A DNA stretch of 64,000 bases from Roseivirga sp. (lineage in GTDB: Bacteria > Bacteroidota > Bacteroidia > Cytophagales > Cyclobacteriaceae). Both the position numbers and the translations under genes were made by a program. Shown piece by piece: positions 17,356-24,697 of the stretch. The notes beneath the pieces are model-generated. The model saw only the letters and a list, made by a program, of their open reading frames with translations, was not told the DNA's origin and searched no databases. The DNA is taken from positions 310,001 to 374,000 of the forward strand of contig JAAWWF010000004.1 of NCBI GenBank assembly GCA_021404565.1. The letters run 5' to 3'. Numbering within the stretch: the stretch's first letter is position 1; each line of letters begins with the position of its first letter.

Positions 17356-17790
17356 TTAGCCGTTTTCTACAGTGATACCTTCATGAGCCAGCTCTATTGA
17401 CTCGATGGCTACTTCGTTGCCGTCAGATTTCAGGCTTGGCCCCTCTACTTTCAGTGGCCAGGCGTTTTTTACCTTCCAGGTCATTACCGGAGCATGTTGC
17501 TCGTTCAGCAGTTTGATGGTCAGGTCGCGCCTTTCGGGTACGTTCATTTGTGTGCTGTTCAACCAGTCGAAAAACTCGTTGTCGGCAGGGGCAATGCCAC
17601 GCTTCATTGTAATGTTGCTGTATTTACGAAGTCCCGGCATTTTCACTTTGGTAAACTCCGGACTGGCGCCATCTCTGTATTCGATGGGATCAAACTCCTG
17701 TGTGAGTCCAGAGACTTCAGAAAAGCCTATGTTGGTTCCTCCCCAGTCTACCATAAAGTGGAATACTGGTAATAGATAAGTTGTTGCCAT
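17356..17790 (-). CDS. eCIS major inner-tube protein (Pvc1-like)
   Basis: 144 residues, close to the normal length for gp19/Pvc1 tubes. Landmarks are VFHFMVDWGG, IGFSEVSGLTQEFDPIEYRD, the KYSNITMKRGI strand and VAIESIELAHEG at the end. Hexameric rings of this protein stack to form the tube that is driven into the target. It is separated from the sheath gene by 69 bp of AT-rich sequence, the longest gap among the early structural genes, and followed 4 bp later by the second tube gene. Confidence 0.93.
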   Translation of the reverse strand: MATTYLLPVFHFMVDWGGTNIGFSEVSGLTQEFDPIEYRDGASPEFTKVKMPGLRKYSNITMKRGIAPADNEFFDWLNSTQMNVPERRDLTIKLLNEQHAPVMTWKVKNAWPLKVEGPSLKSDGNEVAIESIELAHEGITVENG

Positions 17791-17859
17791 GATTTAAGTT
17801 ATTTATTGTTATTATTTGATAATCAATGTGTTATTGAATTCTCTGAAAAGAGGAATGTC

Positions 17860-19257
17860 TTAGGATTCCTGCATTTTGTGAGAGAATCGGAGTATGATGA
17901 ATTCGGCTGGTCGTACTACTGCCATCCCAATCTCTATGATCATTCTTCCCTCCAGAATATCGAGGGCGGTCATGGTCTGACCCAGTCCTATGTTGACGAA
18001 GAAGGCCTGCTCGGGTACTGCTCCGGCTAGTGCACCTTGTCTCCAGAGGTTGCCCAGGAAGTTTTCTATCTGAGCTTTTGACTTGATCCAGGTATTGGCA
18101 TCATTGGGCTCAAAAACTACTTTTTCAGTGGCCTTCTTGATCGACTCTTCTACCATATTGTAGAACCTGCGAACTGAAACATAACGCCATTCATTGTCGT
18201 TGCCTGCCAGCGTGCGCGCACCCCATACCAGAATTCCCTTGCCTGTAAAAGACCTGATAGCATTGATAGATTTACCAGCGGTAACATCTACATTCAGACC
18301 TTCCTGCTCTTCATTGGTGATTTTTCTGGTGGGTTTGATTACCGAATTCAGGGATACATTGGCCGGAGCTTTCCAAACGCCTCTGTCGCTATCAACCCTG
18401 GCATATACACCAGCCATGGTACTACTCGGAGGTAGCGTTACTGATAGCAGTCCTAATTCAGCTTTGATCTGATTGTAGAGTGCATCGTTGCTGCCTTTCA
18501 GCGTGTTAAGCTTAGCATCATGTAGCGCTCCCTCAGATTCTGAATCATCATCTGCAATTTCGGTATGTTCAAGGGTTACCTCAGTATCATCGTACTCGAA
18601 GTTGAGAATGGTTTTGAGATAAGGATAGTAAGCCGCTCCGTACTTCAGGTAATCTGAAGACAGGGTGCTTCTGAGTGTGGCCGGAGCCGTATCTCCCTGA
18701 TTGTATGTGTCAATAATTGCGAAACGATCCTGCAGCTTGTTACACTGGCTGAGTGCCTCGCAGTACAGTGTATAAAATGAGGCTGCCTGTGAGACCCCCG
18801 TTGCATCGGGAAATACGATCAGTGTTGGCTCATCTTCTGTTTCAAGCATACTCAGACCGCTGGAAAGGTCGGTTTTACTGACCGCACCATCTTGCTTATA
18901 GCCTGAAACGGATACGATATAGCAAGGACCTCCGCCATTGGCAAAGTACATTTTCATGCTGTACCACATCAGGTATTTTGAACCGGCTGAGGGTTCGTTA
19001 GCTACCACTGTGCGGTTGCCTCCCTGATCGGTTATGCTCACTGTAAGGGTGGTTTCTTCCTGTGCACCACCAAAGAGTTCTTCATACTCCGGTAGTGATT
19101 TGATTCTGGTGGGCTTCAGGGTTAGCGCTTCGCCTTTCTTCGATGCTCTCTCGGTATAGCCGATGAAAGCAGGGATAGCGGTTTCGACCTGAGCCACTGA
19201 AGCGGGTAGTGTAGATATTTCCTCTACATACACTCCGGGTGTTTTGTAAGTTGCCAT
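17860..19257 (-). CDS. eCIS contractile sheath protein (Pvc2-like)
   Basis: 465 residues. The N-terminus MATYKTPGVYVEEISTLP and the segment VETAIPAFIGYTERA are classic for phage-tail sheath proteins. The C-terminal domain (GKGILVWGARTLAGNDNEWRYVSVRR, read in shorter pieces: GKGILVWGART and WRYVSVRRFYNMVEESI, then GAVPEQAFFVNIG and VRPAEFIILRFSHK) is the conserved sheath core with the donor strand arms. Only one sheath gene is present, whereas PVC and Afp carry three (Pvc2, 3, 4). This is the simpler form seen in many Bacteroidota systems. The gene lies 18 bp upstream-to-downstream from the 333-residue unknown gene. Confidence 0.95.
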   Translation of the reverse strand: MATYKTPGVYVEEISTLPASVAQVETAIPAFIGYTERASKKGEALTLKPTRIKSLPEYEELFGGAQEETTLTVSITDQGGNRTVVANEPSAGSKYLMWYSMKMYFANGGGPCYIVSVSGYKQDGAVSKTDLSSGLSMLETEDEPTLIVFPDATGVSQAASFYTLYCEALSQCNKLQDRFAIIDTYNQGDTAPATLRSTLSSDYLKYGAAYYPYLKTILNFEYDDTEVTLEHTEIADDDSESEGALHDAKLNTLKGSNDALYNQIKAELGLLSVTLPPSSTMAGVYARVDSDRGVWKAPANVSLNSVIKPTRKITNEEQEGLNVDVTAGKSINAIRSFTGKGILVWGARTLAGNDNEWRYVSVRRFYNMVEESIKKATEKVVFEPNDANTWIKSKAQIENFLGNLWRQGALAGAVPEQAFFVNIGLGQTMTALDILEGRMIIEIGMAVVRPAEFIILRFSHKMQES

Positions 19258-19275
19258 ACGCTTTTTATTAGGTTT

Positions 19276-20277
19276 TTAAATGTTGATATGCATTTCTGTT
19301 TTTACTTGATCGATCGGGGGATTGGGTAGTCCTTTGATCTCGGTTTTTGTTCCGTTCTTTTCTATAATCAGGTTGAAATCATTAATGGGCGTTTGTTTGA
19401 AGCGGATTCTGGCTCTCTTATCAGGTATATCGGCTCGATATGACTTGAAAGTGAGTGTTTTACCACTTGCCTGGTTGGTATTCCCAACCATCTTGAAAAG
19501 CACTTCAGGGTTTTCACGACTGTCTTCTATCGAAATGTCGCTTCCTGAATAATCCTTGCCCAGGTTCACCCTGTATGTCCAAACAATCCTCTTTCCTGCC
19601 AATCTTATGTAGTAGGTTTTAACATTGTTATAGTCGAGTTGGCTGGTGAAGATGTCCATGAGCGCAAAGGGCCTTGTTTTCCACAGTTCCTCTGAGGCAT
19701 AGACCGCATAGGCTTCTTTTTCTTGTCCGTCTTCCGTAGCTGTCAGCAGGTACTTGCCTTCAGGTCGGTTGCCTAAATCGAATGTGGATGTAAATCGACT
19801 ACCGTCCTTTATCATATTTCGGGTTTCAGAGTCCCCAAAAGGGCCGATGGACTTCAATGATATTTCATTAGCCGCACTTTGTCGGTCATAAGTAAATCTT
19901 GCTGGTTTCGGATCTACTATATCCCATTCATTTAAGGTAAAAGTGTTACCAAAGGCCTCCTGATTTTCTATCTGATATAGTTGTCTTGAATTTGTCTTTT
20001 TAGGTAGGCTTGAGAAGTTGAGTAAGCTGCTGTTGTTGAGAATTAAAGCGAAGCTGAGTTTATTATCATTGGCCAAATCGTGAAGAGGGGTGTTGTCTCC
20101 GGTCATCAGGCTCAGCACATCCATGCCGTTTTCTACAATTCTGAAAAGCAGCTTATATTGTTTGGCCAGCTTTTCTGTATGTGGAAGAGGAACAATTGAA
20201 AAATCATTACAGTAACCACTGTTGTAGTAGCTGTGTTTAATCCGGAGTTTGAATAATGTTTTATAGAAACTGGCCAT
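19276..20277 (-). CDS. Unknown eCIS-locus protein between cap and sheath genes
   Basis: 333 residues with no family I recognise. It opens with MASFYKTLFKLRIKHSYYN and continues with a beta-rich N-terminal region (LLFRIVENGMDVLSLM, LSFALILNNSSLLNFSSL). It then has a likely Ig-like middle (FTYDRQSAANEISLKSIGPFG, in which KYLLTATEDGQEKEAYAVYA follows) and a beta-rich C-terminus (ARIRFKQTPINDFNLIIEKN). No signal peptide or membrane helix is seen. Its ATG overlaps the stop of the DUF4255 gene by one base (TAATG), and the sheath gene follows 18 bp later. Position between cap and sheath suggests a cap adaptor or distal-end protein, as has been described for the Algoriphagus eCIS. This is inference from position, not from sequence. 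Confidence 0.7.
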   Translation of the reverse strand: MASFYKTLFKLRIKHSYYNSGYCNDFSIVPLPHTEKLAKQYKLLFRIVENGMDVLSLMTGDNTPLHDLANDNKLSFALILNNSSLLNFSSLPKKTNSRQLYQIENQEAFGNTFTLNEWDIVDPKPARFTYDRQSAANEISLKSIGPFGDSETRNMIKDGSRFTSTFDLGNRPEGKYLLTATEDGQEKEAYAVYASEELWKTRPFALMDIFTSQLDYNNVKTYYIRLAGKRIVWTYRVNLGKDYSGSDISIEDSRENPEVLFKMVGNTNQASGKTLTFKSYRADIPDKRARIRFKQTPINDFNLIIEKNGTKTEIKGLPNPPIDQVKTEMHINI

Positions 20278-20846
20278 TATAGAATGATTTCCGGTTTACT
20301 GACTTGTGTTGGACTGTCGAAGACTACATCACTTTGAATAGTGATCATGCGCACTTTATAGAGTACTGAGGGCATATACTTTGCCCCAATGGCACCCCAC
20401 AGGTTATTCAGTTGCTCGTAAGAAACGGTAGAGAGCTCGGCTATCAGCTTTTGAATCTGCGGATCGAGTTCAGGTGAATTTTGTGGGGTAAATACATTTT
20501 TGCCCTGAAAGAAGGTGATCACATGGGAAATGAACTTGAGTGATTCTTCATATTTATTGCGATTGGCAATAAAAAGGATGTAGAGGTTCAGCTTTATGTC
20601 GGGCTGGACACGGACTTCTCTTCCATTAATGGTTTTAAAAGGAGGGGCCTGTACTTTGCCTATGCGCTCTTCTTCAACATTGGTAAGGGTGAGTAAAATA
20701 CGATCACCGGTATCTGCAGCGGCTGAGCCATCCTGACCTACAGGGTTTGAGATAAAGGCGGTATCTGCGTAGTCATCGCCCAACTGAAACTTCAGATAAC
20801 TGTTGAGCTGATTCTTTAAAAATGAGAGCGCCTGATAAATGATCAT
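20277..20846 (-). CDS. DUF4255 / Pvc16-like tube-sheath terminator (cap) protein
   Basis: 189 residues. The start MIIYQALSFLKNQLNSYL, the DRILLTLTNVEEERIGK strand and the LNLYILFIANRNKYEESLKF helix-strand pattern, ending with a KVRMITIQSD strand, are the DUF4255 (Pvc16 N-terminal) signature. In eCIS this protein forms the cap that ends tube and sheath polymerisation. It is the first gene of the operon, with 224 bp of non-coding sequence upstream. The stop overlaps the next ATG by one base. Confidence 0.9.
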   Translation of the reverse strand: MIIYQALSFLKNQLNSYLKFQLGDDYADTAFISNPVGQDGSAAADTGDRILLTLTNVEEERIGKVQAPPFKTINGREVRVQPDIKLNLYILFIANRNKYEESLKFISHVITFFQGKNVFTPQNSPELDPQIQKLIAELSTVSYEQLNNLWGAIGAKYMPSVLYKVRMITIQSDVVFDSPTQVSKPEIIL

Positions 20847-20852
20847 AGAGTG

Positions 20853-20879
20853 CCTTGTAGCAGGTTGGTTGCTCCAAGG
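20853..20879 (-). promoter_or_regulatory. Leader hairpin before the eCIS operon
   Basis: In the transcribed orientation the leader reads CCTTGGAGCA, loop ACCAACC, TGCTACAAGG. This gives a 10-bp stem with one mismatch and a 7-base loop. It lies only 6 bases from the ATG at 20846, inside the region a ribosome must cover. No poly-U run follows, so it is unlikely to be a terminator. A translational control element is the simplest reading, but it could also be chance. The rest of the 20880-21070 gap is AT-rich and probably holds the promoter, which I could not place with confidence. Confidence 0.45.
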
Positions 20880-21070
20880 TATCTGATCAGCTCAGGAGGT
20901 TAAAGGAGAAAGAATAAGAGGAATTGACAGGTTTTATGCCCTTTTTTAGTAGGTAAGTAGCTGTTATTTAGGTGGTTAATTGGTTTGAGTGTTTACCGAA
21001 AATTTATAAGAAATGACGTTTTTATTATGAATTTTTGATTAAGAAGATCGGATTTCCATCATCAAGTTTC

Positions 21071-21985
21071 TCAATCTTTCGGATTCATCCAGGTGGTGAT
21101 AAGGTAGTGTGCGATTGAATCGCGCCTTGATAAATGGATTTGTCCGGAGGCAGAAAGTGCCTTCAATTCTTCACGGCTAAACCAGCGGGCTTCTTCCACT
21201 TCATCGGTATCAAGGGTTAATTCGGTGCTCGTAGCAGTGGCAAAGAAACCGAGCATAAGGCTGGTGGGAAAGGGCCAGGGCTGAGATGCCTGGTATCGGA
21301 TGTCAGTAACTTCTATCCCCACTTCTTCCATCATTTCACGTTTGACGGTCATTTCCAGAGATTCACCTGGTTCTACAAAACCGGCCAGGGTTGAATACAT
21401 ACCGGTAGGGTAGCGCTTACTTCGCCCTAGCAGGCACTTTTGAATCCCATCAAAATCTTTTTCAATCAATACAATGACAGCCGGATCGACTCGTGGGTAG
21501 GCCACCTTGCCACACAGATCGCTAATGCATTTCCGCTCATGGCCATTGGATTGAGATACAGTCGGATTACCGCAAGCTCCACAAAAGAGGTGGTTTCTGT
21601 GCCAGGTAAGCATGCCACGGGCGTAGGCGAGTAAACTAGCCTCTTCCTTGTCTATGGCTGTAATCAGTTTTCTTACCTCTTCAAATCGGTAATCGGGTTG
21701 CATCCAGTCTATATCGTCCAGCTCCAGCGGAGAGTAGTCGATGGTAAAGAGAGGTTTGGAACGATAGTGGCCCAGAAATATCAACTCTTCAGGATCGAAG
21801 GAGAGCTCTGTGTGATGGAGCATCTGGATTTGTGTTTGCTCCTCGCTGATCAGAAAGAGATTTCTGCTTCGCCATACAGGCAGAATAAGACTTTCTCCTT
21901 GCGAGAGTAGTAACTCGATGCTCACATGCCTTTGCAAATGGTCCCGGTCGAGCGAATGGCTGATATAGTGAAGCTGATTAATCAT
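21071..21985 (-). CDS. nudC: NADH pyrophosphatase (Nudix, NudC type)
   Basis: 304 residues from the ATG at 21985. A longer frame back to 22081 would overlap the HxlR gene by over 100 bp, so the inner start is chosen. A four-Cys zinc ribbon (CGACGNPT, then CISDLCGK) precedes the Nudix box GFVEPGESLEMTVKREMMEE and its VGI end (GX5EX7REUXEEXGU, about residues 200-222). The NudC-specific SQPWPFPTSLMLGF motif follows. The enzyme hydrolyses NADH to NMNH and AMP and, in some bacteria, removes NAD caps from RNA. It overlaps the HxlR gene by 8 bp, so the two are probably co-transcribed and co-regulated. Confidence 0.93.
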   Translation of the reverse strand: MINQLHYISHSLDRDHLQRHVSIELLLSQGESLILPVWRSRNLFLISEEQTQIQMLHHTELSFDPEELIFLGHYRSKPLFTIDYSPLELDDIDWMQPDYRFEEVRKLITAIDKEEASLLAYARGMLTWHRNHLFCGACGNPTVSQSNGHERKCISDLCGKVAYPRVDPAVIVLIEKDFDGIQKCLLGRSKRYPTGMYSTLAGFVEPGESLEMTVKREMMEEVGIEVTDIRYQASQPWPFPTSLMLGFFATATSTELTLDTDEVEEARWFSREELKALSASGQIHLSRRDSIAHYLITTWMNPKD

Positions 21986-22313
21986 TCTTAATGAATTTTG
22001 ATGCCCATTGATTTGACCACTGTCCCAGTGGGTAAAGGAGGTCGAAGAGGCTTTGGCCGGTATCGGTAAGCATATAACCACCCTGATTGTGCGTAATGAG
22101 AAAGGCCTGCCTGAGCTCTTTCAGGCGTGTATTAAGTACTCCGGGCGAAACGGTTTCACATTTGGCCTGTAACTGCCTGAAATTCAGAGCTCCGTCATTC
22201 AAGTTCCATAAAATGCCCATGGCCCAGTTACGGCCCAGCAGATCGAAGAGTGCCATGATAGGCTGACCAGATTGTGAGCCTCTTACAGGGCTTCCGGGAA
22301 GTGGTAATTTCAT
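21978..22313 (-). CDS. HxlR-family winged-helix transcriptional regulator
   Basis: 111 residues. The core GRNWAMGILWNLNDGALNFRQLQ, read as helix 2 and the recognition helix, with the following PGVLNTRLKELRQAFLI and a beta wing (YMLTDTGQSL), matches the HxlR/MarR-like family. Such proteins bind as dimers and often respond to redox or electrophile stress through a Cys. One Cys is present, in QAKCETVSPG. It is translationally coupled to nudC and may regulate this small operon. Confidence 0.88.
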   Translation of the reverse strand: MKLPLPGSPVRGSQSGQPIMALFDLLGRNWAMGILWNLNDGALNFRQLQAKCETVSPGVLNTRLKELRQAFLITHNQGGYMLTDTGQSLFDLLYPLGQWSNQWASKFIKND

Positions 22314-22409
22314 TGCTATTAATTTAATAGCAAGATACAGCTTTTAGTTAATCAAAGAGATTTGTTGTCTTTTAATCTGAGTTGGTTTTTTTGACAAAGA
22401 AATATCAGG

Positions 22410-23105
22410 CTAGCGCTTCATCAGGGAGATGAGCTCTCTGACATCGCCCAGTTCCAGGTATTCAAACCCCTCAGTCTCGTGTGATTCTACTTTTTCATGT
22501 ACCCAGGTTTCATGAAAGGGGATGTGGATGGCTTTTCCACCGATTTTACAAACTGGTAAAACATCTGATTTCAGGGAATTGCCAATCATGACAAAACGAT
22601 TGATATCCAGTCCGTTATGGTCTATAAGTTCCTGATAGGAACCGGTGTTTTTTTCGCTTACGATTTCCACCCGGTTAAAGTAGTGGGCAAGGCCAGACCG
22701 GGCTATTTTCGTTTCCTGATCAAACAGATCTCCCTTGGTAATGATCATCAGTTCATAACGATCTTTGAGTGCTTCGAGGGTTTCAATTATGCCTGGAAGC
22801 ACCTCTATGGGGTGTTGCAGCATATCTTTGCCCAGATCGATGATATGTTGCACATCAGCTCCACTCAGCCGCTGATCTGTCATTTCAAGGGCTGTTTCTA
22901 TCATGGAGAGCATAAAGCCTTTTACTCCGTATCCAAAAAGAGAGAGGTTCTGGTTTTCAAACTTGTAAAGGTCGGCTTCCAGTGTTTCTATGGGTATATA
23001 GGGCGCCACAATCTCTTCCAGTCTTATGCGGGTCTGGGTGAAGATTGGCTCGTTCACCCAAAGGGTATCGTCAGCATCAAAGGCTATTGTGGTAATCTTA
23101 TTCAT
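22410..23105 (-). CDS. HAD-family hydrolase
   Basis: 231 residues. Motif I is FDADDTLW near the N-terminus, motif II is the IITKG strand near residue 120, and motif III/IV lies at MIGNSLKSDVLPVCKIG. A helical cap is inserted after motif I. The pattern matches phosphatases of the haloacid dehalogenase superfamily; the substrate cannot be read from sequence. The ATG overlaps the stop of the VanX-type dipeptidase gene by 4 bp. Confidence 0.88.
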   Translation of the reverse strand: MNKITTIAFDADDTLWVNEPIFTQTRIRLEEIVAPYIPIETLEADLYKFENQNLSLFGYGVKGFMLSMIETALEMTDQRLSGADVQHIIDLGKDMLQHPIEVLPGIIETLEALKDRYELMIITKGDLFDQETKIARSGLAHYFNRVEIVSEKNTGSYQELIDHNGLDINRFVMIGNSLKSDVLPVCKIGGKAIHIPFHETWVHEKVESHETEGFEYLELGDVRELISLMKR

Positions 23106-23785
23106 TCTATATCAAAGTCGAAATAGGTATCGGGGTAGGGCTCATCTTTCAGGGTGTAGTGCCACCATTCATTGGCATATTCCTTAAAGCCGTGTTTCAG
23201 CATCAGGGTGCGTAGTTTGTTACGATTGGCTGTGTGGAATTCTCCTACCAGCTCAGTGTCATGATGGGAGATCGGGCCGAAGAAATCCCAGGGGCTTCCC
23301 ATGTCCAATTCTTCTTTGGTCACCAGGTTGATAATGGTGAGATCAATGGTGCTTCCCCGTGTATGACCGGAGCGTTTGGCTACATAGCCGAGTTCAAATA
23401 CACGTACCTTGTCAATCTCAGGATAGTATTTAGCCTTGGTCAAAGTATCGCTGACTACTTCGCCCCAGCGCACAAAGTGATCAACGGCTTTCTGGGGGCG
23501 ATAGGCGTCAAATACCTTCAGGCCTAATCCTTCACGATTGAGCTCTGTTTGCACTTCTTTCAATGCTGAGGCTGCTTCAAGACTGATATAGGCTGTAGGT
23601 TTCAGGTATCCATCGACCCGCGCTCCTACAAAATTATCAGTGCTGTAATACCTGATGTCGTAGGCAACATCAGGAATGGCTTCATGGATTTGAACAAAAC
23701 CATCGTGTCCTTTCTTCGCATTTCTGGAGCTACAGGACACCGCTATAACCAGGGTGATGAACAGAGGAATGATTGTTTTCTTCAT
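23102..23785 (-). CDS. D-Ala-D-Ala dipeptidase, VanX/DdpX type (M15D), lipoprotein
   Basis: 227 residues. The N-terminus has a lipoprotein signal with lipobox AVSC followed by SSRN. The zinc site is SGHTRGSTIDLTI (His and Asp ligands), and the third ligand and catalytic Glu are in EWWHYTL. The YDIRYYSTDNFVG and FDAYRPQKAVDHF blocks are typical of the family. Such enzymes cleave D-alanyl-D-alanine, serving peptidoglycan recycling rather than vancomycin resistance when, as here, no vanHA genes are nearby. Confidence 0.92.
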   Translation of the reverse strand: MKKTIIPLFITLVIAVSCSSRNAKKGHDGFVQIHEAIPDVAYDIRYYSTDNFVGARVDGYLKPTAYISLEAASALKEVQTELNREGLGLKVFDAYRPQKAVDHFVRWGEVVSDTLTKAKYYPEIDKVRVFELGYVAKRSGHTRGSTIDLTIINLVTKEELDMGSPWDFFGPISHHDTELVGEFHTANRNKLRTLMLKHGFKEYANEWWHYTLKDEPYPDTYFDFDIE

Positions 23786-23834
23786 AGCTTGGTTTGAGCC
23801 ATGAATCTAAGGTTTTGGTTTCAGAAAAACCTGA

Positions 23835-24311
23835 TTAACCGTTCATTTTGCTGATAAAGGTATCTACAGCTTCTTCATGAATGTTGTAAACCGATTCTGT
23901 TTCATGAGTGGCCTTGCGCATAATCATTTGTTCGAGGGTATTCATTTTCTCAAACAGAAACTCTCCACCAAACATACCAAGTGCTGTCGCATGTACCCTC
24001 AGCGATTCAGAATAGGCATTGTGAAATTCCTCTTTGGCTTTGTCTTCCAGCATAAAACAGAGGTACAGGCCAAGCCTTTTGGTGAGTAGCTCCGCTTCGT
24101 GGTTTTTACAAAAATGCTTCAGTTTGCGCTGAATCTGGCCTATGTGGATGGAACCTCCCAGAATTACCTGATCATAGTCTTTCAGGTCCGGGAGTTTCGC
24201 TTTCCTCAAATCAACCATATCTGCTGGCTGGTTTTTTAGCTCCTGCGACAGGAGGGCGGCAATCTTCTGGGTAGTGCCGTGTCTGCTGGTATAAATAATC
24301 AGTGTTGCCAT
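23835..24311 (-). CDS. Flavodoxin-domain protein (HemG-like)
   Basis: 158 residues. The FMN phosphate loop is at the very start (IIYTSRHGTTQKIA), followed by YDQVILGGSIHIGQIQRKL, which is typical of Flavodoxin_5 proteins such as the menaquinone-dependent protoporphyrinogen oxidase HemG. The end of the protein is less typical of true HemG, so function beyond FMN binding is uncertain. It stands alone between short intergenic gaps. Confidence 0.8.
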   Translation of the reverse strand: MATLIIYTSRHGTTQKIAALLSQELKNQPADMVDLRKAKLPDLKDYDQVILGGSIHIGQIQRKLKHFCKNHEAELLTKRLGLYLCFMLEDKAKEEFHNAYSESLRVHATALGMFGGEFLFEKMNTLEQMIMRKATHETESVYNIHEEAVDTFISKMNG

Positions 24312-24411
24312 GGCTTTATCGTTTGTATAAAGCTAAGCAGGAGGCTGTTGACAGGGCATGACCAGTCACAGATGCATAACTGATTTTGATCATTAAAATC
24401 GAGGTAGTAGA

Positions 24412-24603
24412 TTATGCCCGGTCCTGATTGGTTATGTCTTTCTTTTCAGGCAGATAGTTGAATACTGCCGCAAGAAGCCCGAGTCCAAGGGCCACAAATT
24501 GACCGGTGGTCACCGTGTCAAATGATTTAATCACTTGTATGATGGTAATCCCCAGAAAGCAGCCTAGTGCCATTCTGAGTAAATTATAGCGTTGTTTTGA
24601 CAT
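24412..24603 (-). CDS. Small two-helix membrane protein
   Basis: 63 residues from ATG 24603 (a TTG two codons upstream is a weaker start). Two hydrophobic segments (LLRMALGCFLGITIIQVI and GQFVALGLGLLAAVFNYL) are separated by a short polar loop, and a charged tail follows. No family recognised. Its independent position and proper membrane pattern suggest a real gene. Confidence 0.6.
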   Translation of the reverse strand: MSKQRYNLLRMALGCFLGITIIQVIKSFDTVTTGQFVALGLGLLAAVFNYLPEKKDITNQDRA

Positions 24604-24697
24604 AGCCAAAATTACTCATTCGGTCCTGAACCGGATGATCTTGGACAGGATATAAGACCGCTTATTGTTTTTGTAAACCGACAGACTTCTCGTCCGG

